Shown piece by piece: positions 18,039-27,859 of a stretch of DNA of 64,000 nucleotides. A program made the position numbers and the translations under genes. The first letter of the stretch is position 1. Every line of letters starts with the position of its first letter. The notes under the pieces are model-generated. The model saw only the letters and a list, made by a program, of their open reading frames with translations, was not told the origin of the DNA and did not search any database. Origin of the DNA: Candidatus Endomicrobiellum agilis (GTDB taxonomy: Bacteria > Elusimicrobiota > Endomicrobiia > Endomicrobiales > Endomicrobiaceae); the NCBI GenBank assembly GCA_020328155.1, contig JAIXMX010000001.1:174889-238888 (forward strand), in the 5' to 3' direction.

Positions 18039-19082
18039 GTGACAGAATCATCAGAAAATAGAGTTTTTGTTATTATAGTGATGATTTTTCTTGCAGTTGG
18101 CTTGTTTTTGTATTTTGCAAGAGGTATTCTCGCTCCTTTTATCGTAGCTGCATTTATCGCGTATTTAATGTCTCCGCTGATTGTAAAAATACAGTCTTAC
18201 GGTTACAGGAGATGGGTAGGAGTTGCGGTAATCGCATTTATTCTTGCTGTTGCTCTTGTTGCTTTTTTGATAATTTTTATTCCTCTGTTAATCAGTGAAA
18301 TTGAGAAATTTAAGTCCAGCTCTTCGGATTATTACAAATATTTTTTAAATTATTTTGGCGCTATAAGAGCAAAAATTGAAATGACTATCCCCGCAATCAA
18401 AAGCTATAATATTTCAAGTATGGTCATTGAAAAAATCCACAGTTTTATAGTCTCAACAGTGCAGCAGTTGCCCGCGTATCTTATGAATATTTTTTCGGTT
18501 TTTTCAATTATAGTTTTAATCCCGATGCTTGTTTTTTTTATGTTGCTTGGCGGAGATAAAAGCGTAAATGCGGCTTTAAATTTTCTCCCGTCAAAATATA
18601 TTGAGACGGTTCTCTCCGTTGTTTATGAAGTGGATGCTGTTTTGGGAAGATTTGTGCGCGGGCAGCTCATAGAGGCTTTTTTTGTGGGTATTGCGTCCGT
18701 AATATTTTTGAGTGTGTTGGGTGTTAATTTTGCATTAATTATCGGAACTATTGCGGGATTTGCGAATATAATTCCTTATCTAGGTCCTTTTGTGGGGCTA
18801 GTTTTAGCCCTTGCGGTGGGAGTTGTGCAGTTTCAAACTTTTGCGATAGCAGTAAAAATAACTATTGTGTATGCATTAATACAATTTTTAGATAACAATT
18901 TAGTACAGCCTCTTGTTGTGGGATATAAGTTAAATTTGGGTCCTGTTGCGATGGTCTTTGCGATGCTGTCGGGCGGGCAAATCTTTGGTTTTTTGGGTAT
19001 GATATTTGCTGTTCCGGTTATAGCAGTAATTAAAATGATTTTTATAATGTTCATACAAAAATGTAACGGAGCGGAAGTGTAG
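18039..19082 (+). CDS. AI-2E family transporter (PerM-like membrane protein)
   Basis: The protein has about eight transmembrane segments and the family layout: N-terminal pair (residues about 8-60), a long soluble loop (about 80-150), then the conserved FVRGQLIEAFFVGIASVIFLSVLGVNFALIIGTIAGFANIIPYLGPFVG stretch and a final PVIAVIKM segment. Members of this family are permeases or Na+/H+ antiporters of mostly unknown substrate. The AI-2 label is historical. Translation starts at GTG behind AGGGGAAACG. Length 347 aa. Confidence 0.88.
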   Translation: MTESSENRVFVIIVMIFLAVGLFLYFARGILAPFIVAAFIAYLMSPLIVKIQSYGYRRWVGVAVIAFILAVALVAFLIIFIPLLISEIEKFKSSSSDYYKYFLNYFGAIRAKIEMTIPAIKSYNISSMVIEKIHSFIVSTVQQLPAYLMNIFSVFSIIVLIPMLVFFMLLGGDKSVNAALNFLPSKYIETVLSVVYEVDAVLGRFVRGQLIEAFFVGIASVIFLSVLGVNFALIIGTIAGFANIIPYLGPFVGLVLALAVGVVQFQTFAIAVKITIVYALIQFLDNNLVQPLVVGYKLNLGPVAMVFAMLSGGQIFGFLGMIFAVPVIAVIKMIFIMFIQKCNGAEV

Positions 19083-19142
19083 GATAGGTATTTAGGTAAA
19101 TTTATACCGGTTATTTATTATGCGTTGTATCAGGAGAATTCA

Positions 19143-20105
19143 ATGGCAAAAAAAATAGGTGTTATAACTTCAGGCGGAGATGCGCCGGGAATGAATGCAG
19201 CCGTCAGAGCCGTCGTGCGGCAAGGGATTTTTTTTGGATATCAGATGATAGGCATAAAGAGGGGATTTAAAGGGCTTCTTGACGACGAATTTGTAACGCT
19301 TACTTTGCGATCGGTAAGCGGCATAATAAACATGGGCGGAACAATGCTGCATACTGGAAGGTGTCCTGAGACAAAAACAAAAACCGGAATGGGCAGAGCT
19401 GTTAAGGCGATAAAAGAGATTGGTTTGGAAGGCTTGATAATTATAGGAGGAGACGGTTCTTTGGCGGCGGGCAACGTCTTGTCAAAGTATGGAGTAAAAG
19501 TTATAAATATTGCCGCGTCTATTGATAACGACATATACGGTACTGATGAGACTATAGGTTATGACACAGCTTTAAATACTGCCGTGGAAGCTATAGATAA
19601 GATAAGAGACACTGCTAAAAGCCACGACAGAGTTTTTGTGGTTGAAATTATGGGCAGGGAGCATGGGTTTTTAACCGTTGATGTCGGACTTGCGGCCGGC
19701 TGCGAATTTATAGTGGTGCCGGAAATGAAAGTTGATATGCAAAAACTTGCTGCGGAACTCAAGAAAGGAAAAGACAAAGGAAAAACATCTGAAATTATAG
19801 CTTTTGCCGAAGGCTGTGGTCTTTCGGGCGATTTTGCAAAAAAGGTGGGCAAACTTACGGGTTTAGAAGTAAGGGTAAGCAATCTCGGGTATATACAGCG
19901 CGGCGGAAGACCTACTGCAAGGACGAGAATACTTGCTTCGAAGTTCGGATATACCGCAATGGATCTTTTTCATAAGGGAAAAACAAATCTCCTCGTAGGA
20001 ATAACTGATGGCGCTGTGTCTGCGATACCGATTCATAAAGCTGTAAAATATGAAAAGAAATTTGACGTGCAGACGGTAAAAGTATTGAGGAGTTTATCGG
20101 TTTAA
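19143..20105 (+). CDS. pfkA: 6-phosphofructokinase
   Basis: The enzyme phosphorylates fructose 6-phosphate in glycolysis. I chose the ATG at 19,143, directly after AGGAGA, giving the usual start MAKKIGVITSGGDAPGMNA. IIGGDGSLAAG carries the Gly typical of ATP-dependent enzymes, where PPi-dependent ones have Asp. MGREHGFL and the C-terminal IQRGGRPTA segment are conserved. The active-site loop reads AASIDNDIYGTD instead of the normal PGTIDND or PKTIDND: the catalytic Asp is kept, but Pro, Gly/Lys and Thr are replaced. Length 320 aa. Confidence 0.92.
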   Translation: MAKKIGVITSGGDAPGMNAAVRAVVRQGIFFGYQMIGIKRGFKGLLDDEFVTLTLRSVSGIINMGGTMLHTGRCPETKTKTGMGRAVKAIKEIGLEGLIIIGGDGSLAAGNVLSKYGVKVINIAASIDNDIYGTDETIGYDTALNTAVEAIDKIRDTAKSHDRVFVVEIMGREHGFLTVDVGLAAGCEFIVVPEMKVDMQKLAAELKKGKDKGKTSEIIAFAEGCGLSGDFAKKVGKLTGLEVRVSNLGYIQRGGRPTARTRILASKFGYTAMDLFHKGKTNLLVGITDGAVSAIPIHKAVKYEKKFDVQTVKVLRSLSV

Positions 20106-20178
20106 TATCACTGTTTGTCATTCTCAAAAGCACGGCGGTAAAACTGCAAAGCGTTGAAAAATCTGAAAAGGAAAGTAG

Positions 20179-21993
20179 ATGAACGAAGCGTTGGAGAAAA
20201 TTAAACGCGGAACGGATGAAATTATTTCTGCTAGAGAACTTGAAAAAAAACTTGCTTCCGGCAGAAAGTTAAGAATAAAACTGGGTGTTGATCCTACTGC
20301 TCCAGATTTGCATTTAGGGCATACTGTTATTATAAGTAAATTAAAGACATTTCAAGATTTAGGTCACCAAATAGTATTTTTAATCGGCGATTTTACTGCG
20401 CGAATAGGCGATCCGTCGGGTAGATCCAAAACGCGTCCTATTATGACAGATGAGCAGATAGAGGCAAACACGAAAACCTATGCTAATCAGGTATTTAAAA
20501 TTCTTAGTAAAGAAAAAACGGAGATTGCCTATAACGGCAAATGGCTGAAAAAACTCGGCGTAAGCGGACTTTTAAATCTTGCCGCTAAAAGTACGGTAGC
20601 GCAGATGCTTGTGAGAGACGATTTTAAAAAAAGATATAAAGAAAACAATCCCATAAGCATAGTTGAATTTCTCTATCCTTTGCTTCAAGCGTATGATTCT
20701 GTCGCTTTAAATGCCGATGTGGAACTCGGAGGCGGCGATCAAAAATTCAATCTGCTTCTTGGAAGAGAAATACAAAGAGGTTATGGAATTAAAGACGCCC
20801 AGGTTATAATTACCATGCCTCTTTTGGAAGGGACCGACGGCGTTAAGAAAATGTCAAAATCGTATAAAAATTGCATAGCTTTAAACGATTTGCCTAAAGA
20901 TATGTTCGGAAAGATAATGTCAATTTCTGATGAGCTTATGTACAGATATTACGAACTTCTTACGATGGCAGATCTAAATGCCGTTAAAAATATACATCCC
21001 AAAGCGGCGAAATCTGCGTTGGCTCAGGAGATTGTAGAAAGATATCACGGAAAAGAAAAAGCTTTGAGAGCGAAAGCGGAATTTGATAAGATTTTCGTAA
21101 GAAAAGATATTCCGGACGACATCGAAGAATGCCATATTCCACACTATAAAAGAGATATTCGTATTCGGGGCACTAAAGTGGAATACGATGCACAAAATAC
21201 TCCAGACGACATCGAAGGATATTGTAAGGAATACGAAGAATATCGTAGGGAGTACGAAGAATATTATAAGGAATACGAAGAATATTGTAAGGAATACGAA
21301 GAATATTGTAAGGAATACGAAGAATATTGTAGAGAATACAATGGAAAAGATATTCCAGAAGACACCAAAGTGGAATATGATGGGAAAGATATTCCGGAAA
21401 GCACCAAAGTGGAATACGATGTACAAGATACTCCGTCCAACACTGAAGAATATCGTAGGGAATACGAAGAATATCGTAGGGAGTACGAAGAATATTGTAG
21501 GGAATACGATAAGAAAAATACTCTGGACGACATCGAAAAATATTGTGAGGAATACGAAGAATATTGTATGGAATACAATTGGAAAGATATTCCGGAAGAC
21601 ACCAAAGTAGGATACAATTGGAAAGATATTCCGGATGACATCGAAGAATATTGTATGGAATACGGCGGGATAAAGTTATCCGATTTGCTTGTTAAAAGCG
21701 GTATGATTTTAAGCATGAAAAAAGCGAGATGGCTTATAAAACAAGGCGGCGTGAGGATAGATTTGCAAAGAGCAGACGAAGATATTATGGTTAATAAGCC
21801 TAAAAGTAAAAATTCGTTTATTCTTCAAGTGGGGAAAAGAAAATTTAGCAGAATAATATGGATTAGTCCGTACAAATATTATACTGAAAAAACTGCTGAG
21901 GAAAGATTTACTAATTCGCGGTTTTGGGACGCTGTCAAACGGCAAGAAGATTATAATATGGAAAATATGGAGGACTCCTCTACTAATCCGTGA
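20179..21993 (+). CDS. tyrS: Tyrosyl-tRNA synthetase with a large internal repeat insertion
   Basis: Residues 1 to about 315 are a normal class I Tyr[14 protein letters not shown] (HIGH motif, near residue 43), [14 protein letters not shown], the [21 protein letters not shown] tyrosine-site block, and the KMSKS loop ([10 protein letters not shown], near residue 224). The RNA-binding S4 domain lies at about 497-560 ([12 protein letters not shown]...[13 protein letters not shown]...VGKRKFSRI). Between them are about 180 extra residues, mostly heptads of the form EYEEYCK/R alternating with [11 protein letters not shown]-like units. A tail of about 50 residues follows the S4 domain. Total 604 aa against about 400-420 for the family. 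All catalytic motifs are intact and the frame is open, so the insertion appears tolerated. Confidence 0.93.
   Translation: MNEALEKIKRGTDEIISARELEKKLASGRKLRIKLGVDPTAPDLHLGHTVIISKLKTFQDLGHQIVFLIGDFTARIGDPSGRSKTRPIMTDEQIEANTKTYANQVFKILSKEKTEIAYNGKWLKKLGVSGLLNLAAKSTVAQMLVRDDFKKRYKENNPISIVEFLYPLLQAYDSVALNADVELGGGDQKFNLLLGREIQRGYGIKDAQVIITMPLLEGTDGVKKMSKSYKNCIALNDLPKDMFGKIMSISDELMYRYYELLTMADLNAVKNIHPKAAKSALAQEIVERYHGKEKALRAKAEFDKIFVRKDIPDDIEECHIPHYKRDIRIRGTKVEYDAQNTPDDIEGYCKEYEEYRREYEEYYKEYEEYCKEYEEYCKEYEEYCREYNGKDIPEDTKVEYDGKDIPESTKVEYDVQDTPSNTEEYRREYEEYRREYEEYCREYDKKNTLDDIEKYCEEYEEYCMEYNWKDIPEDTKVGYNWKDIPDDIEEYCMEYGGIKLSDLLVKSGMILSMKKARWLIKQGGVRIDLQRADEDIMVNKPKSKNSFILQVGKRKFSRIIWISPYKYYTEKTAEERFTNSRFWDAVKRQEDYNMENMEDSSTNP
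21100..21666 (+). repeat. In-frame tandem repeats inside tyrS (21-nt heptad unit and a KDIP-type unit)
   Basis: The core unit is 21 nt, GAATACGAAGAATATTGTAAG with small variations, encoding EYEEYCK. It occurs in two clusters (about 21,224-21,340 and 21,445-21,510) with a shorter copy near 21,550. Between clusters lies a second unit, AAAGATATTCCGGAAGACACC-like, encoding KDIPEDT. This resembles the native sequence KDIPDDIEE at the insertion's left edge and recurs at its right edge, which suggests the array grew by duplicating the local tyrS sequence. The period is a multiple of three, so the frame is kept. Confidence 0.9.
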
Positions 21994-22053
21994 TTTTGGG
22001 ACGCTATTAAACGGCAAGAAGACTATAATATGGAAAACATGTGGAACTTCTAC
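21911..22053 (+). repeat. 72-nt tandem duplication covering the tyrS stop
   Basis: Copy 1 (21,911-21,982) and copy 2 (21,983-22,053) are about 85-90 percent alike by eye, sharing TTTTGGGACGCT and AAACGGCAAGAAGA. Copy 1 is translated as the TyrS tail ([19 protein letters not shown]). Copy 2 keeps the same frame but has TGA where copy 1 has CGG, and this TGA is the current tyrS stop. Confidence 0.85.
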
Positions 22054-23387
22054 CGTGCTTCTTTGTTTTAGCAAAAGCTGTAATTAAGTCATTGTGTGGT
22101 TTGTCGGTGGGCTTATTTTAACGTCCATTCTGCTTATGGGGCAACATAATAGGGAAAATGTGAAGTTAAGAAAGGCAGCGTCATGTTTTTGGGTATTGTC
22201 TTAGCAGTTTGTTTTGCAAATAATTATGAAAAAAGTTTGGAAAAATTTAGAAGCGCAAAAGAGAAATTTGAGGAATATTGTCAAAAGAGCATAATTGCAG
22301 GCTTTGCATGAATGATTTTTAATGGCAGCAGAGATTTCTCTTTTTACAAATGGTTATATAAAAGCTGTTTTTTAAAAGCGTATTAAAGAGCGGGTAATTT
22401 TCTTTAGAATGCGTTTATTTAAATGTAGAGGACAGTGTTTTAGTTCAAGATTTAGAACAGATTGCTTGAAAATGTCTTAAAACTGATATAAGAAAATTTA
22501 TGAGGAGTTTTGCCGTTAGTGGTTGTGTAAAATATGTTGTGGGAAATCCATTTCAAAAGCTTCCGAAAGCAAAGCGAGTTAGGAACTGGAAGTACTTCCA
22601 CAGATTTCTTTTAGTATGTAAGATTTTCTTTTAAAAACCGCTGATAAACGCACGGAATACTCTACCGTATAAAATTTTTGTGATGAGATTTTATTTTCTG
22701 GCAGTCGCCTCTAGTTTTAAGATTGGTTATTGGAGAAAGCGTTGAGATGTTTTGCGGTCGCGTTGTATAAAAATTTGATGTTAAAAGTGAGAAAAAGAAT
22801 TTTACTGCGATGAGCAGAGAGTGATGCCTAATGAGATTTTTCGCTGTGTCTACGCGCCGCTTTACGACGGTTATAGGCGACATTCTTGCTGTTATTATTC
22901 ATACAAAAGAAATTTTATATTTTGATTTGCGGCAAAAAATGAGTGAATAGTTATATATATCGCGATTGGCTTTAAAGAAAAAAAAGAGAAACTGCTTTAA
23001 ACGGAGAATTGTAGTGATGCAAAAGCTAATCGGTATCATTATCTTCTGTTGTCTTCCCGTTGGCGAAATAAGATATTCGTTTTTTTCGGATAAACCTTCT
23101 GAATTTTACGGTTTTAGGATTTTGGATATTTTTCAGTATGTAATTTTAAAGGGCGCGTATTGTAAAGTTGTTTTAAGATGGATAGCATACTTTCAAACTG
23201 TCGCTTTTGGATGGATATTGGATTTTTAATCGGATTCGAGAAGCGCGAAATATATTTTTGTGAATTTGTAAGGGTAAAATTATGCGACGGCAAATATAGT
23301 GAGCGGAAAAGTCTGCAGCGGCGGAGTATGAGTGTATTGATTTTTGTGTTTTATAGATAGTGGATTATTTATACTTGAGGATAAAAA
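22054..23387. other. 1.3-kb intergenic region, decayed
   Basis: No intact gene of recognisable family. Short frames occur on both strands (for example plus 22,966-23,229 and 23,178-23,360) but overlap each other, lack good ribosome binding sites and look like no known protein. One short frame with a reasonable site is listed separately (22,183-22,311). A ribosome binding site (TTGAGGA) for the next gene sits at the right end. Confidence 0.5.
22183..22311 (+). CDS. Possible 42-aa small protein with hydrophobic N-terminus
   Basis: ATG follows AAAGGCAGCGTC. The product has a hydrophobic start (MFLGIVLAVCFA) that could be a short signal peptide or membrane segment, then a charged helix (YEKSLEKFRSAKEKFEEYCQK). 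It is too short to identify and lies in decayed sequence, so it may be a fragment of a larger dead gene. Confidence 0.25.
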   Translation: MFLGIVLAVCFANNYEKSLEKFRSAKEKFEEYCQKSIIAGFA

Positions 23388-24233
23388 ATGTTTAAAATTG
23401 TAAACAAAAAAGAAATCGGACCGAAAGTGCGGGCATATGAGATTTATGCTCCTGAAGTTGCGAAAAGCGCAAGAGCCGGACAATTTGTTATATTCAGAAT
23501 TGACGATAAAGGAGAACGCGTTCCTTTGACCGTAGCGGGAACAAATCCTCAAAAAGGTTTAGTGAAAATAATCTTTCAAGAGGTAGGTAAAAGCACAATG
23601 CATCTTGCTTCTCTTTGCGAAGGCGATTACATAAAAGATTTTGTAGGACCTTTAGGACATCCCACAGAAATTAAAAAATACGGCACAGTTGTTGCTGTCG
23701 CCGGAGGCGTGGGTACGGCAGAAGTTTTGCCGGTTATAAAAGAGTTTAAAGAAGTGGGCAATAAAATTGTTACCATAGTAGGGGCGAGATGTAAAGATTT
23801 GATAATACTTGAAGATGAATTAAAACGAGAAAGCGACTTGCTCCTTTTTGCCACAAATGACGGAACGCGCGGTGTAAAAGGATTTGTCACAGACGTTTTA
23901 AAAGACGTCGTAGGCAAAGAAAAAGTGGATATAGTATATGCTATAGGTCCGGTGCCTATGATGAAAGCCGTTGCGGAACTCACCAGAGCAGAACATATAA
24001 AGACGCTGGTTTCTTTAAATCCTATAATGCTTGACGGAACGGGAATGTGCGGAGCGTGTAGAGTTAGCGTCGGCGGGATGATAAAGTTTGCCTGCGTTGA
24101 CGGTCCTGAATTTGACGCACATTCCGTGAACTGGGAAGAACTTGTTTCAAGACTTGAACTCTTTAAAAGTCTTGAAAAAATATCGGTTGATAAATTTAAA
24201 TATAACCAGGAGTGTAAATGTCACGAAAAATAA
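23388..24233 (+). CDS. nfnA: NfnA-type subunit: ferredoxin-NADP+ reductase alpha / sulfide dehydrogenase SudB
   Basis: This is the smaller subunit of an NADH-dependent ferredoxin:NADP+ oxidoreductase. An FAD-binding barrel (AGQFVIFRIDDKGERVPLT, residues about 25-50) is followed by an NAD-binding domain (VAVAGGVGTAEVLPVIKEF, about 103-120) and a C-terminal cysteine cluster (MCGACRVSVGG...FACVDGPEF) that binds [2Fe-2S]. Length 281 aa fits. It overlaps the next gene by 16 nt, the standard nfnAB layout. The complex bifurcates electrons between NADH, NADPH and ferredoxin in anaerobes. Without the adjacent partner it could be mistaken for a PyrK subunit. Confidence 0.9.
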   Translation: MFKIVNKKEIGPKVRAYEIYAPEVAKSARAGQFVIFRIDDKGERVPLTVAGTNPQKGLVKIIFQEVGKSTMHLASLCEGDYIKDFVGPLGHPTEIKKYGTVVAVAGGVGTAEVLPVIKEFKEVGNKIVTIVGARCKDLIILEDELKRESDLLLFATNDGTRGVKGFVTDVLKDVVGKEKVDIVYAIGPVPMMKAVAELTRAEHIKTLVSLNPIMLDGTGMCGACRVSVGGMIKFACVDGPEFDAHSVNWEELVSRLELFKSLEKISVDKFKYNQECKCHEK

Positions 24234-25588
24234 AAATGCCCGAAAGGGATCCAGAGATAAGAAAAAGAGATTTTAAACAGGTGAATACGGGTTATACGCG
24301 TGATGAGATGCTCAAAGAAGCCGGAAGATGTCTGCAGTGCAAGAAACCGACGTGCATCGGCGGCTGTCCCGTTGAAATTGATATTCCGGGGTTTATAAAA
24401 CATCTTGCCGGCAATGATACTGCGCGGGCTCTAAAAGTTTTAAAACAAAAAAATAATCTTTCGGCTGTATGCGGTAGAGTCTGCCCGCAGGAAAACCAAT
24501 GTGAAAAATTGTGCATCTTAGCGAAGAAAGGCGAAAGCGTTTGTATCGGAAATTTAGAAAGATATGCGGCTGATGTTGCGATTGAAAATAGCGATGACAA
24601 GATGGCAACTGAGAAAAACGGCATAAAAGTTGCTGTTGTCGGTTCAGGACCGGCGGGACTTGCCTGCAGCGGCGATTTGTTGAAAATGGGATACGATGTT
24701 TCAGTTTATGAATCTCTTCATAATTCCGGCGGTGTTTTGCGTTACGGCATACCTGAATTCAGACTTCCAAAAGAGGTTTTGGATAGAGAAATAGATAATT
24801 TAAAAAAGCTTGGAATGAGAATAGTTTTAAATACTCTTATCGGAAGAACAAAAACTATAAAAGAGTTATTTGACGACAGATACAAAGCCGTATTCATTGC
24901 GGTGGGAGCGGGACTTCCCGTATTTCCGGGTATAACGGGCGAAAATTTGAATCATGTTTACTGTTCAAATGAGTTTTTGGTGCGCGTAAATCTTATGCGT
25001 TCTTATGATTTCCCCGATTACGACACGCCAGTCTATAAAGGCAAAAGCGTTGTGGTAGTCGGTGGCGGAAATACGGCGATGGATTCGGCAAGAACAGCGC
25101 TGCGACTCGGAGCGGGAAGCGTCAAGCTTATTTATAGAAGAACTGAAAAAGAAATGCCTGCGAGAAAAGAAGAATGGCTGCACGCGAAAGAAGAAGGAAT
25201 AGAATTCATAACTTTGACAAATCCGATAAAATTTATAGGAGACGAAAAGAAATTTGTTAAAGCTGTTGAGTGTGTGAAGATGGAACTTGGCGACTACGAC
25301 GATTCTGGGAGGAGACGTCCTCAAGAAGTTAAAGGATCGAATTATACAATAGAAGCAGATGCGGTTATTTTGGCTTTAGGACTGCATCCAAATCCTATTT
25401 TGCCACTGCTTACTGAAGGTTTAAATACGGACAGTCGCGGTTATATTATAATTGACGACAACTATATGACTTCGATATCCGGCGTTTTCGCAGGTGGCGA
25501 TATTGTTGGCGGGGATACTGTTATAGAGGCGATGGGAATGGGTAAAAAAGCGGCGCGGGCGATAGCAGATTATCTTAAAAACATTTGA
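24218..25588 (+). CDS. nfnB: NfnB-type subunit: glutamate-synthase-small-chain-like NADPH oxidoreductase
   Basis: The N-terminal domain has two cysteine clusters for [4Fe-4S] centres: CLQCKKPTCIGGCPVEIDIPGFI and CGRVCPQENQCEKLC. The rest is a two-dinucleotide-domain flavoprotein with VVGSGPAGLACSGDLLKMGYDV (FAD) and VVVGGGNTAMDSARTALRLG (NADPH), ending with GVFAGGDIVGGDTVIEAMGMGKKAA. The family is annotated as gltA/GltD. The overlap with nfnA shows it is the large NfnAB subunit rather than a glutamate synthase chain. Length 456 aa. Confidence 0.92.
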   Translation: MSRKIKMPERDPEIRKRDFKQVNTGYTRDEMLKEAGRCLQCKKPTCIGGCPVEIDIPGFIKHLAGNDTARALKVLKQKNNLSAVCGRVCPQENQCEKLCILAKKGESVCIGNLERYAADVAIENSDDKMATEKNGIKVAVVGSGPAGLACSGDLLKMGYDVSVYESLHNSGGVLRYGIPEFRLPKEVLDREIDNLKKLGMRIVLNTLIGRTKTIKELFDDRYKAVFIAVGAGLPVFPGITGENLNHVYCSNEFLVRVNLMRSYDFPDYDTPVYKGKSVVVVGGGNTAMDSARTALRLGAGSVKLIYRRTEKEMPARKEEWLHAKEEGIEFITLTNPIKFIGDEKKFVKAVECVKMELGDYDDSGRRRPQEVKGSNYTIEADAVILALGLHPNPILPLLTEGLNTDSRGYIIIDDNYMTSISGVFAGGDIVGGDTVIEAMGMGKKAARAIADYLKNI

Positions 25589-26486
25589 GCAATGCGTCTC
25601 TGTTTTATTTTCCTTTTTTTCCCTTTTTCCGCAATGAAGCATGAAATTCCTGTAATACGGAGGTTTCTATTTTATTTTAGTAAGTTTTAGTTTGCTGATG
25701 ATCTTTATAACTTTACGTATCTGGATATTACGATTTCTTTTCATGTATGCGTAATCGACGAAAAATTTCGAAATCTTTATTTTTGCACTGAAGTCAACGA
25801 CCCGACTCTATCAAGCATTGAGAAGCGGATAAGCACGCTAACAAGGACAATTTTTCCGTCTGTTGTCGGTAAGCGGGGCAACCGTCGCGAGGGACATGTC
25901 TCTCGCTACAGATTCTCTTACGAAAATAGAGCAGATTTTGACAAAAATTGAAGGTAAAATTATCAAGAGAACGGCTCGAAAAGTCGCTCTTCGCAGTCCG
26001 GGTGCGTCGCTGAAACTTATATCGAACTTTATTATCGCGACTAGGATGAAGAACTGAAGCGGGACGACAAAGTGGAAAGACACAAGATTGTACAATCACA
26101 ACAACGGCAAAAAATTGAAGGAGATAATATGTCTGATAGCCGCGGCATGCTATTTGAATTATATTGCGTGCAATGTCTTTATAGACCGCGCCGCGCGAAC
26201 TGCAATGCGGTGGGTATCCACAGCAAGAATTCCATGATAAAAAAAACAGATGAGCTTTGTTGTCGTTGTTATTTAGAAAATTGACTTATTGTTTAGGAAG
26301 GAAGGTTTTAAACAAAACGGTGTTTTGCAGTTTTGGTCGACAAATAAAAATTTATGGAATTTTCTGTAAAAAGGCATGCGTAAAAAAACTTTTGAAACAA
26401 TTTTTATCCGCGTTAGAATTCCGGATCGTCTAACTAAAAATACAGGAAAATAATATGTTTGCGCTGAGAGCGGGAGGAGTGGCGGC
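25589..26486. other. 900-nt decayed region upstream of hydF
   Basis: Fragments of open frame appear on both strands. The plus frame at 25,863-26,057 and its continuations (TKIEQILTKIEGKII, then QQRQKIEGDNMSDSRGM in another frame) look like a disrupted coding region with a helical part. I cannot identify it. Because hydF normally keeps company with hydE and hydG, these could be relics, but no radical-SAM CxxxCxxC motif is visible, so I do not claim that. Confidence 0.45.
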
Positions 26487-27737
26487 GTGAAAGCGTTGAC
26501 AATTCAGATTGGAATATTTGGCAGAACAAATGTTGGGAAATCATCGCTTATGAATTTTATTACAAACCAAAACACGTCTATTGTCTCAGAAACGGTGGGA
26601 ACTACAACGGATGTAGTTTATAAGCAAATGGAGCTTAACCCTTTGGGACCAATAACGCTGTTTGACACCGCGGGAATTGATGATACGTCTGTTTTAGGAA
26701 GTAAAAGAATAGAAAAAACGCAAAAAACCTTTGATTCTTGCGATATTGTTATTTTAATGTGCGACTCGGGAAAATTTGGCAGCTTTGAAGAAAGTATTGT
26801 CAAAGAAGCGGATAAAAGAAAAACGCCGTGCGTAATTGTCGTAAGTAAAACTGATTTAAACCCTCCCGACAAGATATTTCTGGAACAGTTGAAAAAATAT
26901 ACAAAGTACGTTATGCTCTTTTCTAACGTCAGTGGAAACAGAGATGATTTTCTGAACGCTTTAAAAAAGATTCTTATAGAAGCACTTCCCGATAAATACA
27001 TTGAGAATTATCGAGCTTTAAGGAATATAGTAAAAAAAGGCGATACGGTAGTTTTAGTTATGCCCATAGATTTGGGCGCCCCGCGCGGGAAAATAATAAT
27101 GCCGCAGGCACAGACTCTAAGGCATATTTTGGATTTAAATGCGGCTTCGTATACAGTACAAGACACTGAATATGAAATTGCGTTGCAAAATTTAAAAACG
27201 CTTCCTATAATTGTGGTGACGGATTCACAAGCTGTTGAGCGCATAGCGGCAAAGACGCCCGATAACGTTAAACTTACGACTTTTTCAATAATTTATGCCG
27301 CGGATAAATCTGATATAGTTGAAATGGCGAAAGGTGCTACCGCTCTTAATAATCTTCAGGACGGCGATAAGGTGTTGATTTCCGAAGCGTGTGCGCATCA
27401 TGCGTCTGCAGACGATATAGGGAGAGTGAAACTTCCAAAATGGATTAGGAAATATTCAAAGAAAGATTTGGAAGTTGAGTATATATCAGGACAGGATTAT
27501 CCTGAAAATATTGCAGTTTATAAAATCATAATACACTGCGGCGGGTGTACTTTAAATAGAAAAAGCATGCTTTCAAGACTTAATAAAGCTGTCGAAGCCG
27601 GAGTGCCGATAACAAATTATGGTATTGCGATATCAGTTCTCCACGGTGTTATAGAAAAAGTGCTTGAAGTTTTTCCAGAAGCGTTATCAGCTTATAAAAA
27701 GTATGAATTCAAGTGTAGTGGGTATTATAAAAATTGA
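26487..27737 (+). CDS. hydF: [FeFe]-hydrogenase H-cluster maturation GTPase HydF
   Basis: HydF is the scaffold and carrier that delivers the di-iron subcluster to [FeFe] hydrogenase. The N-terminal GTPase domain has the P-loop GRTNVGKSS near residue 12, switch motif TTTDVVYK, DTAGID, and SKTD. A middle dimerisation domain follows. The C-terminal cluster-binding domain contains CAHHASADDIGRVKLP and IIHCGGCTLNRKSM, which supply the His and Cys ligands of the [4Fe-4S] cluster. Length 416 aa is standard. It implies an [FeFe] hydrogenase elsewhere in the genome; hydE, hydG and hydA are not in this window. Start has GGGAGGAG upstream. Confidence 0.95.
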   Translation: MKALTIQIGIFGRTNVGKSSLMNFITNQNTSIVSETVGTTTDVVYKQMELNPLGPITLFDTAGIDDTSVLGSKRIEKTQKTFDSCDIVILMCDSGKFGSFEESIVKEADKRKTPCVIVVSKTDLNPPDKIFLEQLKKYTKYVMLFSNVSGNRDDFLNALKKILIEALPDKYIENYRALRNIVKKGDTVVLVMPIDLGAPRGKIIMPQAQTLRHILDLNAASYTVQDTEYEIALQNLKTLPIIVVTDSQAVERIAAKTPDNVKLTTFSIIYAADKSDIVEMAKGATALNNLQDGDKVLISEACAHHASADDIGRVKLPKWIRKYSKKDLEVEYISGQDYPENIAVYKIIIHCGGCTLNRKSMLSRLNKAVEAGVPITNYGIAISVLHGVIEKVLEVFPEALSAYKKYEFKCSGYYKN

Positions 27738-27859
27738 GAATAGAGGTTGAAATTTTTTTCGCTGGGTCTATAGACGATTGATGATTACCGATACTACCTT
27801 GGACATTACTTTGAATGATGCTAAGAATGGTGATTTGGCAAGAGATAGCAGAGGAGACA

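Noticed and set aside
20974-21716. Long minus-strand and alternative plus-frame ORFs across the tyrS repeat array (for example 21,264-21,716 minus, 21,188-21,610 plus)
   Set aside because: The array period is 21 nt, a multiple of three, so frames free of stops in one unit stay free throughout. These ORFs are by-products of the repeat.
24218-25588. Glutamate synthase small subunit (gltD)
   Set aside because: The gene overlaps nfnA and no large glutamate synthase subunit is nearby; the pair fits NfnAB.
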